From contig CM077594.1 in NCBI GenBank assembly GCA_039654915.1, positions 70,364,393 through 70,428,392 of the forward strand: 64,000 nucleotides of DNA, given 5' to 3'. This DNA is from Aquilaria yunnanensis. Taxonomy: Eukaryota > Streptophyta > Magnoliopsida > Malvales > Thymelaeaceae. Every line of letters begins with the position of its first letter. The stretch's first letter is position 1. This document shows positions 10,328 to 22,192 of the stretch, piece by piece. Under the pieces are notes generated by a model that did no database searches, had not been told where the DNA came from, and saw nothing but the letters and a program-made list of their open reading frames with translations. The translations under genes and the position numbers were made by a program.

Positions 10328-12417
10328 TGTTAGGACCATCTCTCAGTGCTTGGCTTAGGCCAGGAATACAAAGAAAATGTAATAAAAATGTGAAAGAAAC
10401 ATGAAGGACTTGATTGAAAATGTGAATAAGGATGTAAGTGCAAAACCGAGAAAGTTTAGGACTCAATTGCACATGAAAAGCATTTATGTTGTTAATGCCG
10501 AGAAAGAAAATTTAAGGACTACTTTGAGTACTCTTTTGGGTGCTAATCATGTCACTAAGGAGTATGGATGGAGTGCATTAGATCATGCAAACTTAGTCGA
10601 GGCCGACAGGGGTATTAAGCCATTTTTAAGGCCATGTGGCCTACACCTAGCTAATGCATGTTTCTACCCCAAATTAAGCCATCATTTCGGGTTAACCTTC
10701 ACCCTTGCAAGGCCTAAATGAGTTCTTGGTGAGTTGCTGCCGAAATCTTGCCAAATTGTTGATGAATTGAAGCTTGGAAGAGAAATCAAGCTTGGATTCC
10801 TCATTTTTGACACTTGGCAACATCACCATTGAAGTTACAAGCTTAGTCTTGAGCATTCAAGTACAAATCGAGAACTCAAGCTTGGATTTGAGGTAGGGTT
10901 CATGTTCTACTTGATTTCTTGGTAAATTTTCATGAACAAGTAGTTAATGGCGGCTAAGTGATAGTCAATTTATGCTATATGATCTTAGTTTGCTAGATGG
11001 GCATGTAGTGAGCTTTCGGGTTCATGTTATTTGGCTAGCTAGTCGATAATAATGGCAAGCATCTGAAGTTCTTAGTGAGTTGGGCCGGCTTACTAATGAA
11101 CTTGGAGCTCTAGTGGATTTGGGGAAGTTTTGGGTTGCTTGAAGTGCAAGATTGTACAATGATGCTTGCTAGTGGCCTTGGCCGAATGTGAACTTGTGGT
11201 ATGTGTGTGAGTTGTGTGCTTGTTTGAGTTGCTTGTGTGTGCTAACCCATAGTAGATAGTATTTATGCCTATATAGTGTTTCGGCCATTGTATGTATGTG
11301 TTGTATCTTGGTGTTTCCATTTCTTTCTTGCAGGTTAAGTAAGCTTTGGGGAGGTTAACTCTTGGACTTAACTAAATAGACTCAATTGTGAGGTGTTATG
11401 AATCCTACTGAGTATTTGTACTCATGCCCATATTATTATGTTTTAGGCAAGGACATTGAGCTTGAGTGAGATTGCTTGTACTTGGTTGCTTGAGTGTGCT
11501 AGTAGTACACTTAGTGTTCAAGGTATGTGCCAAATACATGCTTGGCTTGAATATGTGTATTTAGAACTCTTATAGTTTTTGGCCGAAACTTATACTCTAA
11601 GTTTTGCAGGCTTGTGTAGTTGTGGGACTGTCTACGTTGCAAGGTGGATGTGTGGACCATGGCATTGATTGTGGTGTTCACCTTTATGACTATGAATATG
11701 GTCATAGGGGTAGTGCTTCAGTGTGTTCTTCTGTATTGCACACTTAGGTACCTTCTCGGGGAGTAAGGGAAAACTTGGTCTGTAATATAATCTTGGCTAA
11801 TGTTTTGGACATGTAGCATCCTTGGTGTGTTGCCAAGTAGGAGATGCTTGGTTATAGGCTTTGGTGTACATATGTAGCCTCGGTTAAGTTTGGTTTTGAT
11901 TGTACACATGTTGGATGTTGGTATGCCAAGTTATATTATGGTTATGAGATGATGGATGTGCTTTATAAAGTTAAACCTCTTGTGTACTATACTTGGCCGA
12001 AAGCTCACATGCATCTAAGACTTGGTTTTCAAACCTTATTGAGTTATTGGCTTCTTGGTTGCCATGCATTGAAATAGTACACTTGATGAGCACACACATC
12101 CTAGATACTGAAGGAAATAACTGTTTGCCTTTCTTGTTGTGCAAGTTATTGAGTTACAAGCTTGCTTGTGATGCAAGTTAGTGGTTGGGCCTAACCTTAA
12201 GCTGCAAGTAAATGTTCTAAACTTCACATAAGCCTCCCGGGGCACTTCCCAGGGTCCCAGCTTAAGAAAGTAAGACTTCAATTTACCTACCAGAAAGTTG
12301 GCTGAAATTAAAAGCAGTTAACAACACTTAGAAACACATTTGTTTAATAACTATCTGGGTAGTATTTGGTGAGTGGCACTGAGTGTGCATGGGCTGGGGC
12401 CTGTGTGGGGTGTGACA
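10328..12417 (+). repeat. 3' LTR of chromovirus 1 (complete, 2090 bases)
   Basis: TGTTAGGACC...GGTGTGACA. It begins right after the polypurine tract, and its last 1431 bases match 1-1428. The next five bases, CATCT, would be the target duplication, but the left partner is outside the window. The two LTRs differ at roughly one base in twenty to thirty by eye, so this insertion is not very recent. Confidence 0.93.
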
Positions 12418-12613
12418 CATCTCCCCTATGTAGGGATCGAATACCACACAATCTGCCCCACTTATATGCCTAATGTCCTTGTTTGGCCAAAAATTGATCC
12501 AAAATAATCAACGCAGTAGAAGATGGATATGAACCATGGTTCGTCATTTATCATTTGAGCCTCAATGAATGTACCTTGATTCATATGATCCACACCATTT
12601 TCATCCCAGGTTA

Positions 12614-12798
12614 GCTATGATACCATTTGTAATGACCTGAGTAAAGAATCGATTAACGGAACACCTATTCAAACCCATATGGGCTATTCTTTTAAAAAGG
12701 ATAGGCACTAGGTGATCAAACTTTGGAACCTGATGTCATGTATATAAGTCATAAATCTCACATTTCCCCCATGTTGGATTTAGGGGCCTCAAATATCA
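12614..12798 (-). repeat. possible short LTR with adjacent primer site (TRIM-like or solo end)
   Basis: On the minus strand a 171-base block reads TGATATTTGAGG...GGTCATTACA (plus 12628-12798) and is followed three bases later by TGGTATCATAGC (plus 12614-12625), close to the initiator-Met primer site TGGTATCAGAGC. TG...CA ends plus a primer site suggest a very short LTR with the start of an internal region (12418-12613). No second LTR is visible, probably because chromovirus 1 cut it off at 12417. Confidence 0.4.
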
Positions 12799-13329
12799 TA
12801 ACCCAAAAATTTGTTAAGTCCAGTTCCTTTAATTTAGTGGTAGAAAAGTTGAGCTAATGGAAATAATAATCATTAAAGGTTTGGTTAGTTATTAGGGAGT
12901 AGGATGAAGTAAAAAGAATAAAAGATAAAGAAATAAAAAAAAGTAAGTAAGCCCAAAATTAAGACCAGAAAGAAAAAGGATAAACTTACAATTGGTAGAA
13001 AGATGGAGAGAGAAACATGGAAAGAAAAAAAAAAGAAGAACAAAGTTATAAACATAATAAGAGAGTACTTTGTTAATATATATATATATACATTTTTGGA
13101 AAAAAAAAAGAGATTAATTTTCTACTCTTACGATGTTGTGACTTTTTTCAATCAAGGAGATGAAACAAGGATTGAATATCAAGTCCAGGCTTAGGATTCT
13201 TTTCTTCAAAAAAAGCATTTTGATGAATTTTATTTTATAATTTTCTTATACATCTATGCCAAAGATATTCATCTAAGTCTAAGAAGAAATAAAATTATTT
13301 GGGTAGAATGTTGATAGTTTTTTTTTAGG

Positions 13330-13608
13330 GTAAATGACATTGATTGTCCCTAAAGTATGCCAGATGTTGCTTAATCTTCTTGAAACTATGAATTGGTGCA
13401 TCATCATCCTCAAACTACCCAACTGTTGCACCATCATCCTCAAACTACCAAATTTTGCACCTATTGCCCTGCCATATGCCAGCTATTAAAAAAAGATGGA
13501 AGTTGGGAAAAAATTGTATAGTTTCAGGACAACTAAACAATATTTTATAGTTTTGAGATGATTAAGTAACATTGAGATATTTTTTGGACGACAGGTGTCA
13601 TTTACCCC
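13330..13608. mobile_element. MITE (miniature inverted-repeat element), 279 bases
   Basis: Starts GGGTAAATGACA and ends TGTCATTTACCCC, so the ends are inverted repeats of about 12-13 bases (one G missing on the left). Both sides have TA directly outside, in T-rich flanks, so a TA duplication is possible but not certain. No ORF. Inside is a short direct repeat of CATCATCCTCAAACTACC. The superfamily cannot be decided from the ends alone. Confidence 0.65.
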
Positions 13609-13640
13609 TATTTTTAATATTGAAAGAGACTATTAATGAT

Positions 13641-13712
13641 TGAGAATGTTTTGGATGAATTAGGAAGAAGTTTGACTGAGAATGGTTAGGATGAATTAGG
13701 AAGAAGTTTGGT
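13641..13712. repeat. two-copy 36-base tandem repeat
   Basis: Two consecutive units starting TGAGAATG and ending GAATTAGGAAGAAGTTTG plus two variable bases, differing at a few positions. Confidence 0.75.
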
Positions 13713-16060
13713 GAGTTTATGGGTGGAATTTGGCAAGCGACAGGTGGCGGCAAAGGGAGGACACGAAGTACTAATGCTCTGGGCAGACATTGGATTAATT
13801 ATAATATAGGTCCTTGGAGCTTGTAGGCAGGTGCAGCGAGATCCAACATTTTAAGTTGTTACAAATTGATTATTGCAGGTTCAGGCTTAGACAAAGATAT
13901 GGGCTAATAACCACCTCAGTTACTGGGTCTTTCAACACTAGTTCAACAAGTTCTTAGGTTCTAGAAACGCTTGTTTAGGTCACTATTAGAGAATAATTTT
14001 GGGTTATTTTTTAATTTAGTTTGGTTTTAACATAGGTTTTTATATAATTATTTTAGGTTACTAAACCATTGTTTTTGGAGTTGAAAAGTTGCAATTTGAG
14101 GTAAGTGGCTGTCTATTATTCTAAACTTAAACTATTATTTTGCTATACACTATACTTATTTTTAAGTATTAAATTACAATGAATTCTAGTTTTATGAAAT
14201 TTTGGTTTTAAAGTATGCATAATTTGATTTTAAGACTTACTTGATTTCACCTTTGTTATTTAAAAGTTTATTCTAAATTTTTATAGTTTAAATATTTTAG
14301 AAATAATTAGATATACATTATTTATGTTTCTAAGTATCTAAGTTGTGTTTTATAAATGATTATGGGATCAAGCATGTTTTACATATGTTATTATGGTCAT
14401 ATGATTTTCTAATTTTTATGGACCTTTGGATTCTAAAAATTCATGAATATGAATATTTGTGTTTTAACTACATTTACTAGGTGTTGGTTCTGTACCTTAC
14501 TGCTAGAAAAGTGTACTTCTGGACCCTCCATGTTGGGTATTCGGTTTTGTTATGTTTTATAGTGCACTGTTCAGAACTAGTCCTTTTGGGCACTCCACTG
14601 ATGGCAAATTTAAATCGGTCTATGATGTTTATGACATGACGTACTACAATGGCTAAATGTAGTTATTATGATAGGGCATACAATAGTGGTTAAGTATAGT
14701 TATAGTAATTGCCACATTTACTATGTAAAGAGATATCATGTTTTGTTATCTGTTTTAAACTACTCTATTTTGACCAATGATTTTGGGTATAAGTTTAACC
14801 TAGATTTTGTCATATTTTACGATAGAGTTGACTGTATTCATTTTTTACACTGACTTTTTAATTTTTATGGGTATAGCTTTCCAATAGATGAATATTTTAA
14901 CTTATTTATGTGTTTATTATATTTTTTTAACATTTAATTTATAATATATTCAATAAGATTGTTTTTTCCTCAGTCCTTATGTTATAAATTTTACAAATTT
15001 TTTTTATATCTTATCGAATGGTGGACATACCACCACTTACTAGGCATTCATGCTAACCCTATCTTCTCCTATTGATACAAATAACAAAAAATATAAAGTT
15101 AGGCAGTTGTGGGGTGACCATAAAAGTTCAAGGTTCATGATAATATTGAAGTGAGATTTATCGTACACTGTTAGCTTAGAGATATTTTGTATGAGATTTT
15201 AAGTTTAATTCCTCTGTCACTTGATATTAAATTTTAAGTGATAATATTGGGTTACAAGCTATGGTTATTTGGATTTATTTAGGATATTTGTAGCCTTGCA
15301 TGTTCGAGAGAATTTTTTTTCTTCGAGTTTGCGGCGTGTCATTGGCCTAAAATTCATATGGTGGATTTTTGGGTGTGATAGAAATGGCATTAGAGTAATA
15401 GCTTTGATAATTCATGATGCCTTCTGTTTCAATTATAGGACTAGGCTTTTGTTGTGATTTGGACAATAGTTTTTAATGGTCTTAGTCATTCATTATCCTT
15501 CAGTAGAGGCCCTAACAGCAATGGTAGGTTTCAATTGTTTATGATTAACCAACATTAGTAATATAATTAGAGTACCTTCTCTTGCATTCAGGACATCTCT
15601 AGTCTAAATATTAGAGCAGTGCAGCAGAAGCTTGGTGAAGAATTAAACGATTGTTGAAGCCTACATGTTTCGTGATAAAATAAGGTGATTTCTAGTGTTA
15701 TGGACCAACTGTGTATGAAGGTGTTTGTAGGAAATTGAGTAATTGGATATCGCAACATGGGTAAGACATGCATAGGAAGCACCTGATATTTATAGTTGAT
15801 GATGTAAGTTTCAAGGATGAAACATTTTTTTTACCAAGGAAAGTATGTAAAGACCCTAAAATTTATTTTAGTGTGTAAATCCAAGTCAGAGACAAATCCA
15901 AAGTATTGAAGATAAGTTTTGAGGATGAAACTTATTTAAGGGGGGAAGGATGAAACAACCCAAAATTTTATTAAGTTTAGTTCATTTAATTTAATGGTAG
16001 AAAAGCTAAGCTAATAAAAATAATAATTAGTAAAGGTTTAGTTAGTCATGAGTTCTGAGA

Positions 16061-17774
16061 TTGTACACATATGTATATATACACATATAACACCATTAGA
16101 ATACTAATGGTTCCACGCCATTGTATTCATTTTTTAAAAAATAAGATGGCATGCTAATAATCATGGAGAAAATCAGATAGTTACTAGAAGTAAGGCCCCC
16201 TTTCCATACATGTTCATTCCAAAAATAAACTTGTACCCTAAACCCATGATTGGCTTACACAATTCCTTTTTTGCCACTTCTACATCTAAGAACCTAACCC
16301 CATTCCGATGGCGGTGAATCATGTATAAGTAGAAATGTACAATTAGGCTATGTGAATATTGCAATAGGATTGGGGGAAGACGAAGGCAACATCAGTGAGA
16401 CAAAGGGGAGACGTCTGCGAAGAAACACCAACAGTGGCTAATAGAGATCAAGTAAGAGAACCCCACAGTTATCGGCAATACCGGTGAGGCTTGCTGGCAC
16501 CAGGAGAGTGTGAATTTACTCGATTAAAGGAAAAGGATGAGTGGGGAGTGAATGAAATTTTTCCTGGTGGCAGACGGGGTGGTAACTGACAAGTTTGGAT
16601 GCAGTGAAAATATGCAATTTCAGGTTTGTGTGTTTTCAAGTTTGGATTGTGTGGGACTATCAATGAATTGAAAAACCAGTGGAAAGGTGGCAAAATAACA
16701 GGTTTTTGTTTTATGGGCATGCATATTTAGGATGATGGGTATGCTTTGTGTGGTTTGGGATTTGGTTGTATGTTGGAGGTGCCACAATGTATGCTTCTAT
16801 GACTATTATATGTTTGTGTGTTCCTAGAATCAAGTTGTGTTGTTCTTGTTATGGATTTGTGTGGTTGTGAGTTTGTATAGTTTGGTTTGGGTAATATCCA
16901 ATGGTTCATTTATGGGATCTTATTGGTTTGTTAATGGTTTTTATGTATGTGAAATGTTGTTGTATGGTTCAAGTGTCAATTCATTTGTGTGTCTCCAAAA
17001 TTGACTTGTATGACTATTTTGTATTGTTTGGTGATTGTGATGTTTTTGGCCGTCTGTGATTTATATGTGTGCATATTTGTTCTGTGTTGTTCTATGAACT
17101 GAACTATTCAGATTTTGGTGATTGAATGATGTCTAGTTCTGTTTTTGTTTTGTATTGTCCCATGCATTGTGTCTTTCTAGGCTTGTTCTGTGTTGCTCCA
17201 TGAATTGAATAATGGTGTTTATTGTAGGGTGATTATGTTTTCAATATATTGAATAGTTATGTTGTGTAATCGGATGATGCTAAAAATAGGAAGCATGTTT
17301 GAGTTAACAATATAGGTGAATGTATATGATTTGTATGATTTGGTTACATATTCCTACCATGCTATGTAGTTGGTTGTGGGAATACATCTGACTAGTAGGT
17401 TAAAACAATTTGTATATATTGTTATGAGATGTCTATGTATTTTTCCTAAACTTGAATGTTCAAGTTTTTTATGTAGGAAATTAGGTCAAGATTATACAGA
17501 ATGGTGAAACAAACAATGGTTGAAGCTCTAAATAGTCTCTAGGGATACAAGGCCCATAGCACAAATTGCACGTACCCTTGATTAAGCATGCAAAACATCT
17601 CTCTCCCCTATTCAATTTTCAATGAATCCTGTAGTACTGAGTTTCGATGATGACTTGTAGGATAGCATTAACTAGATCACCAATTACGGTGAGATAAGTG
17701 TAGTTGGACCAAAGTGGCAATACTATAAAAAGGCCAAAAGGGTAGGCAGATGAGGAATGTACAGCATTTGGCGC
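16061..17774. other. AT-rich stretch with no gene recognised
   Basis: No coding similarity, repeat pair or structural RNA that I can support. An alternating purine-pyrimidine TA/CA stretch lies at 16065-16092. Since the copia target duplication ends at 17779, this DNA was contiguous with 40073 onward before that insertion and may be the upstream flank of the Ulp1-like pseudogene. Confidence 0.5.
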
Positions 17775-17779
17775 GATTG

Positions 17780-18005
17780 TGTTAGAAAATTGGGAAAAAT
17801 TTGTGCTATAATTTTATATTAGCTGTAACATAGCTATTTAGATGCACATCTGTCTATTTTAGGAAAGTTCTGCCTAGGAAGTATTCTTTCCTTAAATTAG
17901 TGATTTAGTTTCCTCATTTAATGGATTCTTATGTGCTATAATTCTCTATAAAAGAAAAATCTCAATAACAGAAATATTCATTCTGTGCAAACCTGATTTT
18001 CAACT
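17780..18005 (+). repeat. 5' LTR of the copia element
   Basis: TGTTAGAAAATTGGG...TTTTCAACT, 226 bases, collinear with 39842-40067. The GATTG duplications and the primer site right behind it place the LTR end at ACT, so the termini are TG...CT rather than TG...CA. Confidence 0.88.
17947..17954 (+). promoter_or_regulatory. TATA box in copia 5' LTR
   Basis: TATAAAAG, about 60 bases before the LTR end. The 3' LTR has TATGAAAG at the same place, so that copy has lost the box. Confidence 0.55.
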
Positions 18006-18017
18006 TGGTAGTAGAGC
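18006..18017 (+). promoter_or_regulatory. primer binding site of the copia element
   Basis: TGGTAGTAGAGC directly follows the LTR; the plant initiator-Met site is TGGTATCAGAGC (two bases differ). Confidence 0.75.
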
Positions 18018-18078
18018 AAAAACAATCCTTTGTTGGAATTCCTTTCTCCTTATTTTTGGATCCCTGGACCCTAAAACC

Positions 18079-19160
18079 ATGTCTGATGCTTCAACTGATT
18101 CCCATATTGTCCATCAATCGTCCCTAAACAATCCTAGCAGCACTGATATTTCAAAAATCAGTGCTACTTTCTCAGAATCTCATTCTATTCAAATCGCCAT
18201 AATTTGTTTGAATGGTGGCAATTTTCTAAGATGGTCTCAGTCAATTAGGATGTATATTAGAGGGCATGGAAAATTGGGCAATTTGACTAGTGAAAACAAG
18301 GCTCCTGCAGCAGATGATTCGCCCTATGCTACGTGGGATGTTGAGAATTGCGTGGTGATGACATGGCTCATCAATTCAATGAAAGAAGATAACAACCCTA
18401 ATTACATGTGCTATCCAACGGCAGAAGACTTTTCGGAGAATGTAAATTAGATGTATTCTAATCTCAGAAATCAATCACATATTTTTTAGTTGAGCCTCAA
18501 ACTTGGATAGATGCGACAAGGGCAAGACAATATCACAAAATATTTCAATTCCATGAAGTAGATTTCGCAAGATTTTGACCTCTTCAACACCTATGAGTGG
18601 AAATCTCTTGAGGATGCTCAGCATTACAAGAAGACTGTAGAGGACGGAAGCATCTTCAAGTTTCTGGTTGGACTTAATGTCGAGTTTGATCAGGTGAGGG
18701 AGAGAATTATTGGAAGATAGCCCCTACCTTCAATTGGTGAAGGTTTTTTAGAGGTTAGAAGAGAGGAGAGCCAAAGGAATTTGATGCTTGGCAAGAAGGG
18801 ACATGGAGTTGCTGAAGGTTCTACCCTGGTCTCCTCAACTTGAAGCAAGGCTCTAGTTTTTCAACGCAAATTTCATGAAAAGCAGTGAGTTTGGTTTGAT
18901 TTTTGCAATAAGCCTTTCCATACCCGTGAGACTTGTTGAAAAATTCATAGGAAACCTGCAAATTGTAAAGGGAAGGCTGGAGCTAAATCAAGCGGAGCCA
19001 ACCTTACTGCCAATGAGGTTGACACCAGGTCCTTCACCAAGGGGCAGAAGGAGCATCTTCTTGCACTGCTAAAATCTAATTCAGTACCCAATTTCCTAGT
19101 TTTTCTATGGCACACATAGGTAATAAATTATATGCTTTATCTTGCCAATTTCAATCTGTT
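18079..19160 (+). pseudogene. copia gag remnant
   Basis: ATG at 18079, 62 bases after the primer site. An open frame of 123 codons holds the copia gag N-terminal signature GGNFLRWSQSIRMYI, GKLGNLT and WDVENCVVMTWLINSM, then, through TAG stops, ITKYFNSMK, FKFLVGLNVEFDQVRERI and LPSIGEGFLEVRREESQRN (the UBN2/retrotran-gag region of plant copia). It goes on towards the zinc-knuckle region, which is not convincingly present, and is cut at 19161 by a solo LTR. Gag would form the particle in the cytoplasm. Confidence 0.88.
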
Positions 19161-19165
19161 CCGTG

Positions 19166-22100
19166 TGTAATGCCCGGACAATCCAAAGTGATTAGGTCCC
19201 GGGTTAAATGGATTTGGAGCATAAGAATTTTTCCTTAATCGGGAATTTAGCTCAATTAAATTGAGAAGACAATATGGCATGTGCATAATTGAGTGTTGAA
19301 CGTCTTAAAAATAAGCTTGGCTTAGGCCAAGAGAAATAGTAATGAAAATGGTGGTTTTTAAAGATGAGGGACTAAATTGAACAAAGGGATTTTTAGTGGT
19401 TGGGCTCAATTGCCCAAATTTAGAAAGTTGGAGGACTAAAGGGGGAATTATGCCATTTTAATGGCTTTGGATGCCTTAGCCAGCCATGCCCCTCCAATTC
19501 CCAATATTTTATGTCACCTTCCTCCAAATCCTATTATTTTAATCCACCTCCCATCCTTAGTCATCACCTTGGATTCTTTCTTCACCTACTTTTGACTTTT
19601 TCTACCAAACTTACACAAAAGTCTTCCAATTAGTCTTCCATCCATTAAATCTTGTCTCCCACTCATTTCAAACACATTATTAATTTCCTATTATTTTAAT
19701 CCACCTCCCACCCTTAATCATTACCTTGGATTCTTTCTTCACCTACTTTTGACTTTTTCTACCAAACTTACACAAAAGTCTTCCAATTAGTCTTCCATCC
19801 ATTAAATCTTGTCTCCCACTCATTTCAAACACATTATTAATTTCCTATTATTTTAATCCACCTCCCACCCTTAATCATTACCTTGGATTCTTTCTTCACC
19901 TACTTTTGACTTTTTCTACCAAACTTACCCAAAAGTCTTCCAATTAGTCTTCATCTCTTTTAATCTTGTCTCCCACCTTCCAAGCACATTATACACTCAT
20001 TTTCCTTCCCATATGGCTGGCCATTACCTTCCCACACATTAAAACATAATCACTCCACTCATTCAAAGCCATTTGCTCTCAAACTCTCTCATTCTCTCTC
20101 CATTTTCTTCCATACCAAGTCTCATCATTCCAAACACATTTCCAACTTTTTTCTCATCCAAATATTCGTCCATAGCTAGAAATAATCATTCCTCAAATTA
20201 AAACCAAGTATTCTTGGTTGAATTCAAGCTCTAAGACCATAAAGAGCAAGAATCAGATGAAGAATTCAAAGAAAACCAAGGAGGAAAATTTGGCCATTTC
20301 CATTTCTTGGAGGTTTTAAGCTCTACTCAAGGAACTCTTTGTGTGATTGAGTTTCTAAGTTCATTAGAAGCAAGAAATCAAGAAGAAGCTTGAAGAACAT
20401 CAAGCACAATAAATTGGCGTTACCTCTTCTGTGAGGTTCTGTAAGTGTACACCAAGTGTTCTTGGTATTTTGTGTTATTTGGGTTAATCACCAAGATTTC
20501 TTGGTATCTTATGGTTACTAATAAAATTCGGCCCATCTTGGTTCTTATGCTAGAAAACAATTTCTAGAGTCAACAAGCAAGGAAAACGAAGGAAAATAAG
20601 CTTATAAAGCTTTCGGTGTTGTGGGTAAGGATTCCTATACTCACTTTATTGCATGGCCTAGTTCCATGGATTTTTTTGTGTGAGTATTCGGGCCCCTAGG
20701 TGATGGTCAAAGAACCATGTGATCCTAGGAGTGCTAAGAGGGCTTAAGTTATGTTATTGCTTCGGCAATTCTGTTTTGCTCATGAGCTAAGTTAAGTAAG
20801 CAAGCATTATGGGCTAGGAGTTAAGGCGGCCACCTTAATTCCTATGCTAAGTGAGCTCTCCGAAAACATTAAGTATATGAAATTAATGAACTAAAACTTG
20901 AGGGATGCTTGCTGCCCTTCTGTGAACAAAGTGTTAAGTGGCGTGTGTTTGTGTGCTTCTTTGATTTGTTGTGCATGCTAACCCCCGATTATGATATTAT
21001 TGCTATATGCATGTATCTTTTTGTTTTCTTTGTCTTTATGTTTCCTTTGCAGGAATAAGGATTATTTTGCCATTACATTCTTGGCATATGTTAGGCCTTG
21101 GAGGCCATAAGTTAGGCATTGGATGCCACGGAATCCTTATTGAGTTTTATAACTCACCCGCCCTACTCTACTTTTGTAGGTAAAGGTTTGCTTGAAAGAT
21201 CAAGCTAAGAGTCTTGAGTACTCTTTCTGTATTCTAAGGTTGGATTTGTGTATGGTATTGCTCAAAATATTCTAAGTATTCTAAGTATATAAGCTGCTTG
21301 TAAACAAGCTAAAAAAATGTGGACTTTCTGTGCAGGACTTGAAGTCTTAGAATTGTGGGAACAAGGTCTATTAAGGTGGAAATTTGTGTTCCATGGCTTT
21401 GTGAATTTATGGGTTGCTTTTAAGCATGTTTTTGTTGGTCTAACTTTAGTGACCAAATTATGGACTTAGCTAAAATTTGGCCAAAACTTGGCTTTGGGCT
21501 TGTATTATGGACTTGGACATTTTTGGGTATTTTTATTGCTTGGTGGACTTACCAAGGCCCATGCATGAATTTATGGGTTATGTTTTCATGAAATTTGAAG
21601 CATGTTGAAATTGGGCTTAAATAAGAACTTAAAAATTTTGATTTTATTCTTGGTTAATTTTGGGCCATATGCATGTTAAGTACTAAAAGGCCCATAAGCC
21701 CATGTCTATGTTAAAAGCATGCAATGTTTGGCTATGTATGCTCATTTAGTAAAGAACATGCAAGTAAACTTAGAAAAAGCATGAAATTGGATGCTTGTGT
21801 AAAGTTTGGCTAATAAGAAATTTAAATGCACGTATGTGAATTAATACATGCCTAAGCATTAGTTGCATTTAAAGGCATTAAGTGATTATGTGCACTAGTG
21901 AACTCCAAAACGCATAAGCATGCAAAGCATATGCATGAAAATAAGTTTTTAAACTTAAGTTGGTGTTTTAGTTGCCATGCATATTCTTGGCTAAGCTCGG
22001 TAAAGACCATGAAAATGAACACATGAAATCCACATAGGCACTAGCTTGTTTATGAGAGCACATCAACTTAACCTTAATTAAAGAACTTAACGAGCTAGTA

Positions 22101-22187
22101 CCGATAAGTATCCTGGGGTTCGTGCCTATAAGTCTTAGTGAGTTTTAAAAGCCCCTTCTGTGTAATGAAAACTTCCGCTGCACGACA
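19166..22187 (+). repeat. 3.0-kb solo LTR inside copia, with CCGTG duplication
   Basis: TGTAATGCCCGG...GCACGACA flanked by CCGTG at 19161-19165 and 22188-22192; copia coding stops at one side and resumes on the other. TGTAATGCCC is a common start of Ty3/gypsy chromovirus LTRs, so that class is likely (inference). No internal element sequence and no second copy in the window. It contains a three-unit 157-base tandem repeat. Open frames within it are short and do not look coding. Confidence 0.92.
19531..19990. repeat. 157-base tandem repeat, about three copies, inside the solo LTR
   Basis: Units start at 19531, 19688 and 19845 (CTATTATTTTAATCCACC), giving an exact 157-base period. Units 1 and 2 are nearly identical; unit 3 drifts after its middle. 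Strongly pyrimidine-rich on the plus strand. Confidence 0.92.
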
Positions 22188-22192
22188 CCGTG

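Larger units (their letters stand above)
1..12417 (+). mobile_element. Ty3/gypsy chromovirus 1, partial at left edge, with two nested LTRs
   Basis: Order seen: 5' LTR, primer site, gag start, protease, reverse transcriptase, RNase H, integrase, chromodomain, polypurine tract, 3' LTR. Bases 1-1428 and 10987-12417 are collinear near-copies, which defines the LTR pair; about 660 bases of the 5' LTR lie left of the window, so the 5' target duplication cannot be seen. The chromodomain tail and long (2.1 kb) LTR suggest a Tekay/Del-like chromovirus (inference). Two family-S LTRs interrupt it at 2230-4469 and 5601-8075; without them the internal part would be about 4.2 kb, short because the distal gag is deleted. 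It is dead: many stops, a frameshift in RNase H and a changed reverse-transcriptase catalytic residue. Confidence 0.93.
12799..16060 (+). repeat. decayed LTR-retroelement relic(s), non-coding
   Basis: 12799-12895 and 15952-16050 are diverged direct repeats (shared AACCCAAAA...TTTAATTTA.TGGTAGAAAA and a following AT-rich stretch). The right copy begins just after a polypurine run (TTTAAGGGGGGAAGGA, about 15935-15950); a second similar junction (GGATGAAACATT, then TGTAAAGACCC) lies at about 15815-15850. This is the layout of 3' LTR starts. I see no gag or pol similarity between them; the sequence is AT-rich and holds a MITE at 13330-13608. Best read as remains of one or two old elements. Confidence 0.4.

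Noticed and set aside
1..12281. Minus-strand His/Thr-rich frames repeated at 525-849 and 11511-11909.
   Set aside because: They lie in both LTR copies of chromovirus 1 and match by descent; no domain and opposite to the element sense.
13003..13194. Lysine-rich 63-codon frame.
   Set aside because: Low-complexity A-rich DNA with a TA run; no domain, no relative, in a relic area.
16469..16909. Minus-strand Pro/Asn/His-rich frames of 60-83 codons.
   Set aside because: No motif, no conserved neighbour and no start context; read as chance.
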